Assembly (NCBI GenBank): GCA_947628695.1
Contig: CANRAV010000016.1
Coordinates: forward strand, 1 to 53,198
Direction of reading: 5' to 3'
DNA length: 53,198 nucleotides
Source: an uncultured Clostridia bacterium
GTDB taxonomy: Bacteria; Bacillota; Clostridia; Oscillospirales; CAG-382
Shown piece after piece: positions 44,878 to 52,990 of the stretch; the stretch's first letter is position 1; each line of letters opens with the position of its first letter. The notes beneath the pieces are model-generated. The model was not told the DNA's origin and made no database searches. It saw nothing but the letters and a program-made list of their open reading frames with translations. The translations under genes and the position numbers were made by a program.

Positions 44878-46322
44878 AAATAACGGCGCTGCTGCTTGCG
44901 CTGCTTGCCGTTTTTGCGCCGATTGGCGCCTTTGCGGAGGAAAGCGGCGACGTTTCGGCACCTGCCGATACGAGCGCGGAGCAGGTGCCCGAGCCCTCGA
45001 CGGAAAACGTACTTGTTATAAAGAACCTGAACACGGGCAACAACCTTCCGCTTAAAGCCGCCTCCGGCAGGAGCTTTGAGACGGGCGTGGCCGCAAGGCT
45101 TATGTGTGCGCTTGTCGCCTTTGAAGAGATAGAGGACCCTGCGGCGAAGATAAGCGTTGCCTTCTGCTCGGACGACAGCGCGCTTCGCGGCAACGGCAGC
45201 TATATAGGCTTCTCCTACGACGAGGCCGACGACGCCATGAACCTTGAGGACTTTTTGACGGCTGCGCTTGTAAGCTCCGCCGCCGACGCCTGCCTGACCC
45301 TTGCCGTTGCGGCAATGCGCCACAGGGCGGGCGAAAGCCTTGACTACTCGCACAACTACTCTGCGGCCGCATCCGCCGCCATGAACGAAAAGGCCTACCT
45401 GAACGACTTTGTCGCGCTTATGAACGAGCGCGCGAAGGAGCTTGGCTGCAAGGACACGCTTTTCACCAGCTGCACCGGGCTTTTTGACGGCGCAAGCAGA
45501 ACTACGGCTGAGGACATCGCCGTCATAGCCGCCGCCGTGTACGCCAATTCCGCCCTGCTTGCGATAAGCGACAAGGCAAGCTACACGCTAAGCACCGGGT
45601 CAAATCAGATCTTTACGAAAAACGCGCTTAAAAGCGAATACAACCTTAAAGGCTATAAGCTAGACGGCGTAAAGGGCATAACCGTCGGCTACATCGACAA
45701 GAACGACGCCTTCTGCACCGTCACCGCTGCGGAGAAGGACGGGCTTTCCTACGTGTTCGTCTGCGTCAATGCGACCGCCGCAGGCGGCAGCGGCGACAGT
45801 AAGTACGCCCCCGAGATAAGCACCTACAAGACAATAAGCGACTTCTTGCCCTGGGCGCTTTCCTCCTTCAGCTACTACACAGTCGTCTCCCCCTTCACCG
45901 CCGTTGCCACCGTGCCCGTCAAGGCCGGCAAGGGCAGGGACAGCGTCACCGTCGTCGCGCGCGACCTTATAGAGCTTCTCGTGACCAAGGATATCGATCC
46001 GGAAAACGACATATCGGTCGTATACACCGACATTTCCGGTTTGTCGCTCTCCGCTCCGGTTGCGGAAGGTCAGGAGGTCGGCCGCGTCTACGTCTATTTG
46101 AAGGGCGAGCTTGTCGGCGAAAGTCCGCTTGTCACAAACGGCTCCGTCGCGGAAAGCAGCGCGCTTTCCGCCGTGGACAAGATAAAGAACACGCTTTCAA
46201 GCGACTTTATGAAGAAGATTTACAAGTGGGCGCTTATACTTTTTGCGGCGTACCTTGCGGTCTCTTTCGTCATGTTTATATACCGCGTCATACGCAAATA
46301 CATCGACGCAAGCCGAGATTGA
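44853..46322 (+). CDS. S11 D-Ala-D-Ala carboxypeptidase-like protein without catalytic motifs
   Basis: 489 residues: signal peptide (to AFAEE, about 30), serine-peptidase S11/PBP5-like domain (about 55-330), a DacA C-terminal-like beta domain and a C-terminal membrane helix (about 462-482). The overall pattern matches, but the SxxK motif is VAAR (79-82), SxN is SAA (142-144) and KTG is KGI in GVKGITVGY. It is therefore a likely pseudo-enzyme that might bind peptidoglycan or scaffold envelope proteins. The start at 44853 follows AAAGGAG, inside the ribF 3' end. Confidence 0.8.
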   Translation: MLQNRTVLKITALLLALLAVFAPIGAFAEESGDVSAPADTSAEQVPEPSTENVLVIKNLNTGNNLPLKAASGRSFETGVAARLMCALVAFEEIEDPAAKISVAFCSDDSALRGNGSYIGFSYDEADDAMNLEDFLTAALVSSAADACLTLAVAAMRHRAGESLDYSHNYSAAASAAMNEKAYLNDFVALMNERAKELGCKDTLFTSCTGLFDGASRTTAEDIAVIAAAVYANSALLAISDKASYTLSTGSNQIFTKNALKSEYNLKGYKLDGVKGITVGYIDKNDAFCTVTAAEKDGLSYVFVCVNATAAGGSGDSKYAPEISTYKTISDFLPWALSSFSYYTVVSPFTAVATVPVKAGKGRDSVTVVARDLIELLVTKDIDPENDISVVYTDISGLSLSAPVAEGQEVGRVYVYLKGELVGESPLVTNGSVAESSALSAVDKIKNTLSSDFMKKIYKWALILFAAYLAVSFVMFIYRVIRKYIDASRD

Positions 46323-46383
46323 CGGCGTATATGGCGCATATGTAAAGGAATTATTAAGCAATTATTAAACTTTGTTGATGGAC

Positions 46384-46412
46384 TTGCAAAGGCAAACGCG
46401 CTGTGCTATAAT
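46384..46412 (+). promoter_or_regulatory. Promoter of secG
   Basis: TTGCAA (46384-46389), 17-bp spacer, TATAAT (46407-46412), 41 bp before the ATG. Confidence 0.75.
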
Positions 46413-46453
46413 CATCGTGTTATGACTTCGATGTCTTTTGGAGGATTTTTTAG

Positions 46454-46909
46454 ATGTTAGTTAAAGTTATTGGTATAATACTTCTCATTATGGCGGTATT
46501 TCTTATCGTCTCCATACTTATGCAGAGCGGTAAGAGTAAAAAGCTCTCCGGCACCATCGCCGGCGGCGCCGAGACCTTCTTCGGCAAGGAAAAGGGTCAG
46601 GCTATAAATAAGCGTCTCTCTACGGTGACCAACGTTGTCGCCGTTCTGTTCGTTGCCTTGGTTCTTGCACTCTTCCTTATTAATGCTAAGCAGACTGCGG
46701 ACAAGAACAACACAAGCTCCGCTGCGGACGAGTCTTCCGTTGCTTCCGACACATCTGACGAATCCGCCGCATCCGCGACGGAATCCGCCGCTTCCGAGGC
46801 CGCTTCCGAGACGGAGTCTGCCGCATCCGAGGCCGCTTCCGAGGCTGCATCCGAGACGGAGTCTGCCGTATCCGAGGCCGCTTCCGAGGGCGAGACTTCT
46901 GCGGAATAA
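46454..46909 (+). CDS. secG: SecG with long acidic low-complexity tail
   Basis: 151 residues. Residues 1-75 are a normal SecG: two membrane helices around the conserved LMQSGKSKKLSGTIAGG and GKEKGQAINKRLS. The following 70 residues are almost only Ser, Ala and Glu with repeats such as AASEAASETESAASEA, encoded by near-identical short DNA repeats (about 46780-46900). SecG assists SecYE in export. The tail is absent in ordinary SecG; it would lie outside the membrane after the second helix. secG followed by an RNase R homologue is a common Bacillota order. Confidence 0.92.
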   Translation: MLVKVIGIILLIMAVFLIVSILMQSGKSKKLSGTIAGGAETFFGKEKGQAINKRLSTVTNVVAVLFVALVLALFLINAKQTADKNNTSSAADESSVASDTSDESAASATESAASEAASETESAASEAASEAASETESAVSEAASEGETSAE

Positions 46910-47003
46910 GGCTGTTGACAAACACGGTTCTTTTCGGCCGCGGGTCGAAGGGTCAAAGTGCTGTGGGGTTGTCGTTTTAACCGAAAACATTTGAAAAACA
47001 GAT

Positions 47004-47038
47004 AGCCTCCCACTTCTTTAAAGTCGGGGGCTTTCTTT
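47004..47038 (+). terminator. Terminator-like hairpin between secG and the RNase R homologue
   Basis: AGCCTCC (47004-47010) pairs with GGGGGCT (47026-47032) with inner ACTT/AAGT, then TTCTTTG. A moderate intrinsic terminator or attenuator. Confidence 0.6.
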
Positions 47039-47059
47039 GTTCGGAAATGGGGGTACAAT

Positions 47060-48712
47060 ATGTCGCAAAACGTCGAAGGCGCCATGCTTACGGGCGTACT
47101 GGAGGGCGAGGCCGGCAGCACCGCGTTTATCGCGGACGGGACGGGTGAGAGGCTTTCCGTAACCGGCTTTCTGCCTGCGGGCTGCCGTGCGGGGGACAGG
47201 GTCTGCGCCTGTGCGGATGGCGAGGGCTGCCGCGTTGTAAAGGACTTTGGCTCTGCCGACGAGGCGGAGGCGTATATAAAGGCGCTGCTTTTTGCGGAGG
47301 GGCTTGACAGACCCTTCGGCTTTGACGCGCTTCTTCAGGCGAAGCAGACTGCGTTTACGGAGATAACGGCGCTTATGGGGCGAAGGGTGGACCTTCGCGG
47401 CAAGACGGTTATAACACTCAGCGAAAGCGAAAGCAGCCGAAGCGAGTGCGGCTTTTCCGTGGAGACGGACAGGGACGGGAACTTCATCCTCGGTCTTCAC
47501 ACCATGGACGCGGCGGAGTTTATAGGCCGCGACACCGCGCTTGAGGCGGAGGCGAAGGAGCGCGGGAAGACCGTGGTTCTTCCGGACAGGGAGATCCCCA
47601 TGCTGCCGGAGGTGCTTACAAAGGGCACCTGCTTTTTCGAGGTAGGCGAGGACAGGCTTGCCGTCAGCTACTTTGTGACCGTTGACGGCGAGGGGCGCGT
47701 CCTCTCCTTCGATTTTTGCGAAAGCATAGTAAAGGCAGCCGCAAACTGCCTGTTTGACGAGATAGAGGCACTGCTTTTGGACTTCGACTCTTCCGCGATA
47801 ATGCCGCTTAGGGAGGCATATGCCTCCGTGCTGCCCACGATAAACCAGATGTTTGTGCTTGGCGGCCTGCTTCAAAACGCGCGCGTGCTTGCGGGCGGTG
47901 CGGACATTGACCGCGCAGAGAGGAAGTTTGTCTACGGCCGTCACGGCGGCAAGCCCCTTGGCGTGATCTGCCAGAAGGAAAGCGACCCGAAGAGGCTTAT
48001 CCGCGAGTTTATCGCGGTGACCGGGCGCGAGCTTGCCTCTTACCTGCACGCCAACGGCATACCGGCGCTTTACCGCGTGCAGGAGGAGCCGTGCGAGGAG
48101 GCGGTGGAAGACTTCCGCGCAAAGGCGGAGGCGCTTGGCATCGACACGGCGGGCGCAGAGGGCGGCGAGATTTTCGCCTACGCGGCGGAGTCCTGCCACG
48201 GCATGCGGACGGAGGAGCTGCTTCTGAACGCGCTGCACGGCGCGCTTGGCGAGCCGGGCTTTTCCCTTACACCCGTGAAGCACGTTGTGCACGGGACGCC
48301 GATGTACGTGCGCTTTGCCTACCCGCTTAACCGCTTTGCGGACTTCTTTACACAGCGCATTGTAAAAAGCGTCATCTACGCAAGGGAGCACCTTGCCGCG
48401 GTGGATACGGAGGATCTGCGCGCCCGCGCAGAGAGGGCCTGCGAGGCCGCGAACAGGCTTGAAAAGCGCGCTTCCCGCGTGGAGTCGGCGGTCGAGGACA
48501 TCACGGCTATGGAGTGCCTGCGCCGTCTCGGTGCGAAAAACTACACCGGCCTTGTCAGCGCCGTCGGCGACGGGTGGACGGAGGTTCTGCTTGACAACGG
48601 CTGCACCGGGTACATCGAGCGCGGAAAGGGCGGGCTGTCCTTCGGCAGCGAGGTGACGGTGCGCTTCGAAAGGGCGGACTTCAGGGAAGGCAGGCTGTAC
48701 CTGTCGCTTTGA
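47060..48712 (+). CDS. RNase R-like RNB-fold protein lacking catalytic residues
   Basis: 550 residues, shorter than RNase R (about 700 or more). Homology is clear in LGLHTMDAAEF (family HIADVS), RGKTVVLPDREIPMLPEVLT, DPKRLIREFIAVTGRELASY, PALYRVQEEP and a C-terminal S1-like segment. The catalytic segment, normally TIDGEDAKDLDDA, is TLSESESSRSECG (119-131), so all four metal-binding aspartates are replaced. The SPIRRY segment is YPLNRF. The position after secG matches rnr. The protein probably keeps RNA binding without exonuclease activity, and smpB and tmRNA do not follow. Confidence 0.8.
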   Translation: MSQNVEGAMLTGVLEGEAGSTAFIADGTGERLSVTGFLPAGCRAGDRVCACADGEGCRVVKDFGSADEAEAYIKALLFAEGLDRPFGFDALLQAKQTAFTEITALMGRRVDLRGKTVITLSESESSRSECGFSVETDRDGNFILGLHTMDAAEFIGRDTALEAEAKERGKTVVLPDREIPMLPEVLTKGTCFFEVGEDRLAVSYFVTVDGEGRVLSFDFCESIVKAAANCLFDEIEALLLDFDSSAIMPLREAYASVLPTINQMFVLGGLLQNARVLAGGADIDRAERKFVYGRHGGKPLGVICQKESDPKRLIREFIAVTGRELASYLHANGIPALYRVQEEPCEEAVEDFRAKAEALGIDTAGAEGGEIFAYAAESCHGMRTEELLLNALHGALGEPGFSLTPVKHVVHGTPMYVRFAYPLNRFADFFTQRIVKSVIYAREHLAAVDTEDLRARAERACEAANRLEKRASRVESAVEDITAMECLRRLGAKNYTGLVSAVGDGWTEVLLDNGCTGYIERGKGGLSFGSEVTVRFERADFREGRLYLSL

Positions 48713-48713
48713 A

Positions 48714-48729
48714 TGTTCCACGTGAAACA
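48714..48729. promoter_or_regulatory. parS centromere-like site
   Basis: TGTTCCACGTGAAACA matches the ParB/Spo0J consensus TGTTNCACGTGAAACA at every position. It fills the space between the RNase R homologue stop and the lipoprotein start, about 26 kb right of dnaA, where parS sites are usually found. No parA or parB lies in the window. Confidence 0.85.
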
Positions 48730-48745
48730 TTTTGGAGGACTGTTT

Positions 48746-50134
48746 GTGAAACAAAATATAAAAAAGAAGCTTTTGTGTGCCCTTTTGGCCGCTTCGACAC
48801 TGCTTCTTCCCGCCTGCGGCGGCACCGCCCCGGCCGAGGAGAGCAGCAGCGTTGACGAAAGCACGGAGGCTCCTGCGGAAAGCATAGCCGTCCCCGAAAA
48901 CACCGACGGCTGGATAGCAGAGCTTAACAACGCGGGCGGAAAGTACAGCGGGCAAAGCGCAAGCATAATTTCCGTCTCCGGCGAGCTCTTCCAAAACGAA
49001 GAGGAAAACCCGCTTGCGCGCGCCGTTACGCGCAGGAACGAGCTTGTGCAGCAATATATGGGCATAAGCGCTTCCTGCGAGGTGAAGAAGGCGGACGAGG
49101 TATACAGCCGGGTTAAGGTCGCATTTGGGGCAGACACCGCCTGCGCCGACCTTATATGCGCACCGGTAAGCGTTTTAAGCCGTCTTGCGGCGGAGGGGAT
49201 GCTTGAAAACCTGTATTCTCTTCCCTACCTTGACCTTGACGCGCCTTATATAGACAAAACCGCGCTTGCGCAGCAGACCGTGGGCGACACGCTGTACTTC
49301 TACAGCGGTCCCGTTACGAACAGTGCGAACTCCGCCGTGGGCGTCTTCTTCAACAGGAAGCTTGCGGAGTCGACGGGAGTTGACCTTTTTGCGCTTGCCA
49401 AAAGCGGCGGCTTCACCTGGGACGCGCTTAAAAACGCAGCCTCCGCAGTTTCGGCGGCAGGCGCCGACGGCATAGCCGTTATGCTTGACGACACGTCGCT
49501 TTCCACTGCGATCTACGGCTCCTCCGGGCAAAGCATATTTGCCGCAAACGGCGGTGTCTTGGAGCGCGCGGCGGACGCAGCGGCGGCGGAAAAGACGGCC
49601 GCCGTCATCGAAGAGCTTTTCAAAAACCCCGACTGCGCGGTCGTATACGGCAAGGACGAGGCAGCGGAGGCATTTAAAAAAGGAAGGCTCGGCTTCGTAG
49701 TGGCAACGCTTGACTGCGCAAGCCTTTTCGAGGGGGCGGAAAGCGAATGGGGGCTGCTTCCCCTGCCCAAGCACAGCGAGGCGCAGAAGTCCTACAGCTC
49801 GCTTATAAGCGGAAGCGCGCTTGCTCTGGCCGTTCCGCGCGGCAGCAAGGACAGCGGATTTTCCGGCTTCTTGCTTAACGCGCTGCTTGCGGCGTCGGCG
49901 GGGGTCATGGAGGAGGCGCTTAAGACCACCTATGTCAACTACTATTTCTGGAGCAACGACGCGGCGGTGATGCTTAACACCGTCTGCGCCACTGCCGGCT
50001 ACGACCTCGGCGTGCTTTACGGCGGGGTTCCGGCGCTTGCGGCAGCGGGCGTCTATACGGTCACGTCGACGGAGGAACCGGAAGAGGAGACATTAAACGA
50101 ATTTAAGGACGTCGCCGGCAAAATGTTTCACTAA
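48746..50134 (+). CDS. Extracellular solute-binding lipoprotein
   Basis: 462 residues. Signal sequence VKQNIKKKLLCALLAASTLL and a lipobox LPAC (lipidated Cys near 25), followed by a Ser/Glu-rich linker and a two-domain periplasmic-binding fold. GKDEAAEAFKKGRLGFVVAT is typical of family 1 carbohydrate-type binding proteins. The start is GTG 48746, seven bases after GGAGG; the ATG at 48713 would place the parS sequence inside the protein (MFHVKH) and has no ribosome binding site. No permease genes are adjacent, so the ligand and transporter are unknown. Confidence 0.8.
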   Translation: MKQNIKKKLLCALLAASTLLLPACGGTAPAEESSSVDESTEAPAESIAVPENTDGWIAELNNAGGKYSGQSASIISVSGELFQNEEENPLARAVTRRNELVQQYMGISASCEVKKADEVYSRVKVAFGADTACADLICAPVSVLSRLAAEGMLENLYSLPYLDLDAPYIDKTALAQQTVGDTLYFYSGPVTNSANSAVGVFFNRKLAESTGVDLFALAKSGGFTWDALKNAASAVSAAGADGIAVMLDDTSLSTAIYGSSGQSIFAANGGVLERAADAAAAEKTAAVIEELFKNPDCAVVYGKDEAAEAFKKGRLGFVVATLDCASLFEGAESEWGLLPLPKHSEAQKSYSSLISGSALALAVPRGSKDSGFSGFLLNALLAASAGVMEEALKTTYVNYYFWSNDAAVMLNTVCATAGYDLGVLYGGVPALAAAGVYTVTSTEEPEEETLNEFKDVAGKMFH

Positions 50135-50140
50135 AAACCC

Positions 50141-50169
50141 TTGCATACGGGCACGCTTTGTGTTATAAT
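50141..50169 (+). promoter_or_regulatory. Promoter of pgk-tpiA
   Basis: TTGCAT (50141-50146), 17-bp spacer, TATAAT (50164-50169), 38 bp before the pgk start. Confidence 0.75.
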
Positions 50170-50207
50170 ACAGCGGAAGAAAAATACAAAACAGAAAGGT
50201 GATTGAA

Positions 50208-51413
50208 ATGGCAGCAAAAAAATCTGTTGAAGACTTGAAGGTTCGCGGCAGGCGCGTTCTTGTAAGGTGTGACTTTAACGTTCCCCTTAAGGACGGCGTC
50301 ATAACGGATGAAAACCGTATCGTAGCGGCTCTTCCCACTATAAAATATCTGATCGAAAACGGCGCAAAGGTCATACTTTGCTCGCACCTCGGCAAGCCGA
50401 AGAACGGCCCGGAGGCGAAGTTTTCGCTTGCTCCCGTCGCTGCAAGGCTCAGCGAAAAGTTAGGCAAGCCCGTTGTGTTCGCGGCTGACGACGAGGTTGT
50501 CGGCCCCAAGGCGCGCGCGGCCGTTGCGGAGATGAAGGACGGCGACGTTGTTTTGCTTGAAAACACCCGCTTCCGCGCAGAGGAGACCAAGAACGGCGAG
50601 GCGTTCTCGAAGGATCTCGCATCCCTTGCCGATCTGTTCGTAAACGACGCGTTCGGCGCTGCGCACAGGGCGCACTGCTCCACCGTGGGCGTGGCTTCCT
50701 ATGTTGAGGAGTCCGCCAACGGCTTCCTCATGGCGAAGGAGATTAAGTTCCTCGGCGACGCTGTCAATTCCCCCGTTCGCCCGTTTGTCACCATCCTCGG
50801 CGGTGCCAAGGTTGCAGACAAGCTTGCGGTTATTGAAAACCTCCTCAACAAGGCAGACACGCTTATCATAGGCGGCGGTATGTCCTACACCTTCCTTAAG
50901 GCGAAGGGGCTGGAGGTCGGCACTTCCCTGCTTGACCCCGAGAAGGTCGACTACTGCGCAAAGATGCTTAAAACCGCAGAGGAGAAGGGCGTAAAGATCC
51001 TCCTTCCCGTGGACTGCGTTGTGGCAAAGGACTTCCCCGACCCGATAGATGCGGAGATAGAGACTAAGGTCGTACCCGCAACAGCCATCCCTGCCGACAT
51101 GATGAGCCTTGACATAGGCCCCGAAACGGCAAAGCTTTACGCAGACGCGGTTAAGGGTGCGAAGACCGTCGTTTGGAACGGACCCATGGGCGTTTTCGAG
51201 AACCCGATACTCGCCAAGGGCACGATAGCGGTTGCTAAGGCGCTGGCGGAGACGGACGCGACCACTATAATCGGCGGCGGCGACAGCGCTGCGGCAGTGA
51301 ACACCCTCGGCTTTGGCGACAAGATGAGTCATATTTCCACCGGCGGCGGTGCTTCCCTTGAGTATCTGGAGGGCAAGGCGCTTCCCGGCATAGAGGCAAT
51401 GACCGACAAATAA
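50208..51413 (+). CDS. pgk: Phosphoglycerate kinase
   Basis: 401 residues. [15 protein letters not shown] (substrate arginines), [46 protein letters not shown] and [12 protein letters not shown] span both domains. It makes ATP and 3-phosphoglycerate in glycolysis. The start at 50208 follows AGAAAGGTG; tpiA follows after 22 bp. gap, gpmI and eno are not adjacent. Confidence 0.97.
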   Translation: MAAKKSVEDLKVRGRRVLVRCDFNVPLKDGVITDENRIVAALPTIKYLIENGAKVILCSHLGKPKNGPEAKFSLAPVAARLSEKLGKPVVFAADDEVVGPKARAAVAEMKDGDVVLLENTRFRAEETKNGEAFSKDLASLADLFVNDAFGAAHRAHCSTVGVASYVEESANGFLMAKEIKFLGDAVNSPVRPFVTILGGAKVADKLAVIENLLNKADTLIIGGGMSYTFLKAKGLEVGTSLLDPEKVDYCAKMLKTAEEKGVKILLPVDCVVAKDFPDPIDAEIETKVVPATAIPADMMSLDIGPETAKLYADAVKGAKTVVWNGPMGVFENPILAKGTIAVAKALAETDATTIIGGGDSAAAVNTLGFGDKMSHISTGGGASLEYLEGKALPGIEAMTDK

Positions 51414-51435
51414 ACTGACGGAGGCATATAATATA

Positions 51436-52212
51436 ATGAACAAAGCTGTTAGAAAAGCCGTTATAGCGGGCAACTGGAAGATGAACAAAACCCCCGCAGA
51501 GGCGACGGAGCTTATAAACTCTATAAAGGCGCTCATCGCCGGCAAGGACGTCGGCGGCTGTGGCATAATTGCGGGCGTACCCTTTGTGGACCTTCCCGCA
51601 GCTGCGGAGGCTGTCAAGGGCAGCCCCATCAAGCTTGCCGCGCAGAACGTGCACTGGGCGGAAAAAGGCGCCTTCACCGGCGAGATAAGCGCGGAGATGC
51701 TTAAGGCTGTCGGTGCGGAGTACGTCATAATCGGCCACAGTGAGAGAAGGCAGTACTTCGGCGAGACGGACGAGACCGTCAACAAGCGCGTAATTGCCGC
51801 GCTTGCCGCAGGGCTTAAGGTCATACTTTGCGTGGGCGAGCTTAAGGAGCAGCGGCTTTCCGGCATAACTTCGGAGGTCGTTTCCATGCAGGTCAAGCTT
51901 GACCTCGCGGGCGTCACCGCCGCAGACATGGCAAACGTCATCATCGCCTACGAGCCCGTTTGGGCAATAGGCACCGGGCTTACCGCCACTGCAGCGCAGG
52001 CGGAAGAGGTTTGCGCCGTCATCAGAGGCGTGCTCGCTTCCCTATACGACGCTTCTCTTGCGCAGTCCGTTACCATCCAGTACGGCGGCTCTATGAACGC
52101 CGGCAACGCTGCCGAGCTGCTCTCTATGGAGAACGTCGACGGCGGCCTTATAGGCGGCGCGTCGCTTAAACCTGCCGATTTTGTCGAAATTATAAACGCC
52201 GCGCAGGCGTAG
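51436..52212 (+). CDS. tpiA: Triose-phosphate isomerase
   Basis: 258 residues. GNWKMNK (with the active lysine), AQNVHW, IIGHSERR (active histidine), AYEPVWAIGTG (active glutamate) and IQYGGSMNAGN are all present. It interconverts dihydroxyacetone phosphate and glyceraldehyde 3-phosphate. GGAGG precedes the ATG; the operon ends at a dispersed repeat 25 bp after the stop. Confidence 0.97.
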   Translation: MNKAVRKAVIAGNWKMNKTPAEATELINSIKALIAGKDVGGCGIIAGVPFVDLPAAAEAVKGSPIKLAAQNVHWAEKGAFTGEISAEMLKAVGAEYVIIGHSERRQYFGETDETVNKRVIAALAAGLKVILCVGELKEQRLSGITSEVVSMQVKLDLAGVTAADMANVIIAYEPVWAIGTGLTATAAQAEEVCAVIRGVLASLYDASLAQSVTIQYGGSMNAGNAAELLSMENVDGGLIGGASLKPADFVEIINAAQA

Positions 52213-52227
52213 AGGTTGCTGTTATTA

Positions 52228-52418
52228 TTATATTATGGGCGGGTTTGCACCCGCCCGAGTTTTTTCGGAGGGACTCGGTCCCTCCGGGGCTGTTTTGGGT
52301 TAAGCTTACAGAAAAACAAAAGCTTTTTAGAGCCAAAGGGTTGGCACCCTTTGGAATCCCGAGCTGGCAACGCAGGTCGCGCCGCATTGATGTATAGGCC
52401 GGCCGCACGTATGAAACG
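52228..52418 (-). repeat. Dispersed three-hairpin repeat, copy I
   Basis: GGGCGGG/CCCGCCC (52237-52256), GGAGGGAC/GTCCCTCC, CCAAAGGG/CCCTTTGG, CTGGCAACGCAGG and the end CCGCACGTATG. Follows tpiA by 25 bp and probably terminates it. Confidence 0.9.
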
Positions 52419-52438
52419 CGAAGCAAAAACAAAAAAGT

Positions 52439-52468
52439 CGCCGCGCAAGCTGTCATGCCTGCGCGGCG
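52439..52468. other. Nine-bp hairpin before the toxin promoter
   Basis: CGCCGCGCA (52439-52447) pairs with TGCGCGGCG (52460-52468). It lies ten bases ahead of the toxin -35 and may insulate it from upstream transcription. Confidence 0.5.
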
Positions 52469-52477
52469 GATTTCCTC

Positions 52478-52505
52478 TTGACAAATTTCACTAAAAGAGT
52501 ATAAT
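52478..52505 (+). promoter_or_regulatory. Promoter of the small toxin mRNA
   Basis: TTGACA (52478-52483), 16-bp spacer, TATAAT (52500-52505). Transcription would start near 52512, at the left inverted repeat. Confidence 0.8.
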
Positions 52506-52552
52506 GTAAACGAAGGACGTTGCCATATACGGTAGGCGGCTATCTCCCTTAG

Positions 52553-52578
52553 TCACTGCAAGCTTTGCTTGTTAGTGA
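52553..52578 (+). promoter_or_regulatory. Leader hairpin upstream of toxin ribosome binding site
   Basis: TCACT and CAAGC pair with AGTGA and GCTTG around a TTT loop. It ends immediately before the AGGAAAGGGGGTG ribosome binding region. Confidence 0.55.
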
Positions 52579-52597
52579 GGAAAGGGGGTGACTGTTT

Positions 52598-52696
52598 ATG
52601 CATGTTACATACTCGGACCTTTTTGCGTTCGTGAATATGCTCATAGATCTTATTGGTCTTGTCATATACATTGTCAACAAGCATCGCAGAAAATGA
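52598..52696 (+). CDS. Small hydrophobic type I toxin, holin-like
   Basis: A 32-residue peptide: MHVTYSDLFAFVNML, a single hydrophobic helix (IDLIGLVIYIV) and a basic end NKHRRK. The size, lone membrane helix and lysine/arginine tail match the holin-like type I toxins frequent in Clostridia. AAAGGGGGTG lies seven bases upstream. The mRNA has its own strong promoter, a structured leader and an opposing antisense promoter, the usual design for keeping such a peptide silent. Toxicity is inferred from the family, not shown. Confidence 0.7.
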   Translation: MHVTYSDLFAFVNMLIDLIGLVIYIVNKHRRK

Positions 52697-52789
52697 CCGC
52701 CACTGCTGTGAACAGTGACGGTCGGCCTATGAAAATAGGCTGATTGCACAAATCACAGGAGATAGCCGCTTATCGGCAACGCTCCTTCT
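52690..52789 (-). ncRNA. Predicted antisense antitoxin RNA
   Basis: A minus-strand promoter (52824-52796) would start an RNA near 52789 that covers the toxin mRNA 3' end, including the stop codon and terminator stem, and ends after the shared hairpin near 52690. Overlap at the 3' ends is the arrangement known for TxpA/RatA and BsrG/SR4. Ends are estimated. Confidence 0.55.
52695..52740. terminator. Bidirectional terminator pair at toxin stop
   Basis: GACCGCCACTG (52695-52705) pairs with CAGTGACGGTC (52713-52723) with one mismatch; then GCCTAT/ATAGGC (52725-52740) closes a GAAA tetraloop. On the minus strand the first stem is followed by ATTTTCT. Both convergent transcripts could end here. 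Confidence 0.6.
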
Positions 52790-52795
52790 ATGTTT

Positions 52796-52824
52796 ATTAT
52801 ATACCCCTCGTATCAATTTGTCAA
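52796..52824 (-). promoter_or_regulatory. Promoter of the antisense RNA
   Basis: Minus strand TTGACA (52824-52819), 17-bp spacer, TATAAT (52801-52796): both elements are perfect consensus, stronger than the toxin promoter. Confidence 0.8.
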
Positions 52825-52990
52825 GCATTTTTAGTAAAAAAGCAGCCGCGCGCGCTTCCCCTTCATGACGTGGCGACAAATTCAAAGAATCGCCTGTTAT
52901 TTCGCACAATTTGAGGCAGGCCATTTTGTGATTTCTTAACAAAAACGCACGGAAAAGCCGAAAATGCTTGACGAATTTTACAAAAAGCCC

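Larger units (their letters stand above)
52512..52788. repeat. Terminal inverted repeats of the toxin-antisense unit
   Basis: The left arm has GAAGGACGTTGCC (52512-52524) and GCGGCTATCTCC (52536-52547). The right arm has GGAGATAGCCGC (52758-52769) and GGCAACGCTCCTTC (52775-52788). The second pair is perfect over 12 bp, the first has one bulge. In an mRNA spanning both, the ends would clamp together; alternatively each arm is the 5' end of one of two convergent RNAs. Confidence 0.75.

Noticed and set aside
47018-49054. 678-codon minus-strand open frame
   Set aside because: Antisense shadow of the RNase R homologue and the lipoprotein; low-quality composition and no start signals.
50460-51944. 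494-codon minus-strand open frame
   Set aside because: Antisense to pgk and tpiA, both certain genes.
52727-52942. 71-codon minus-strand frame at the right end
   Set aside because: It runs through the antisense promoter and an inverted arm, with no ribosome binding site.
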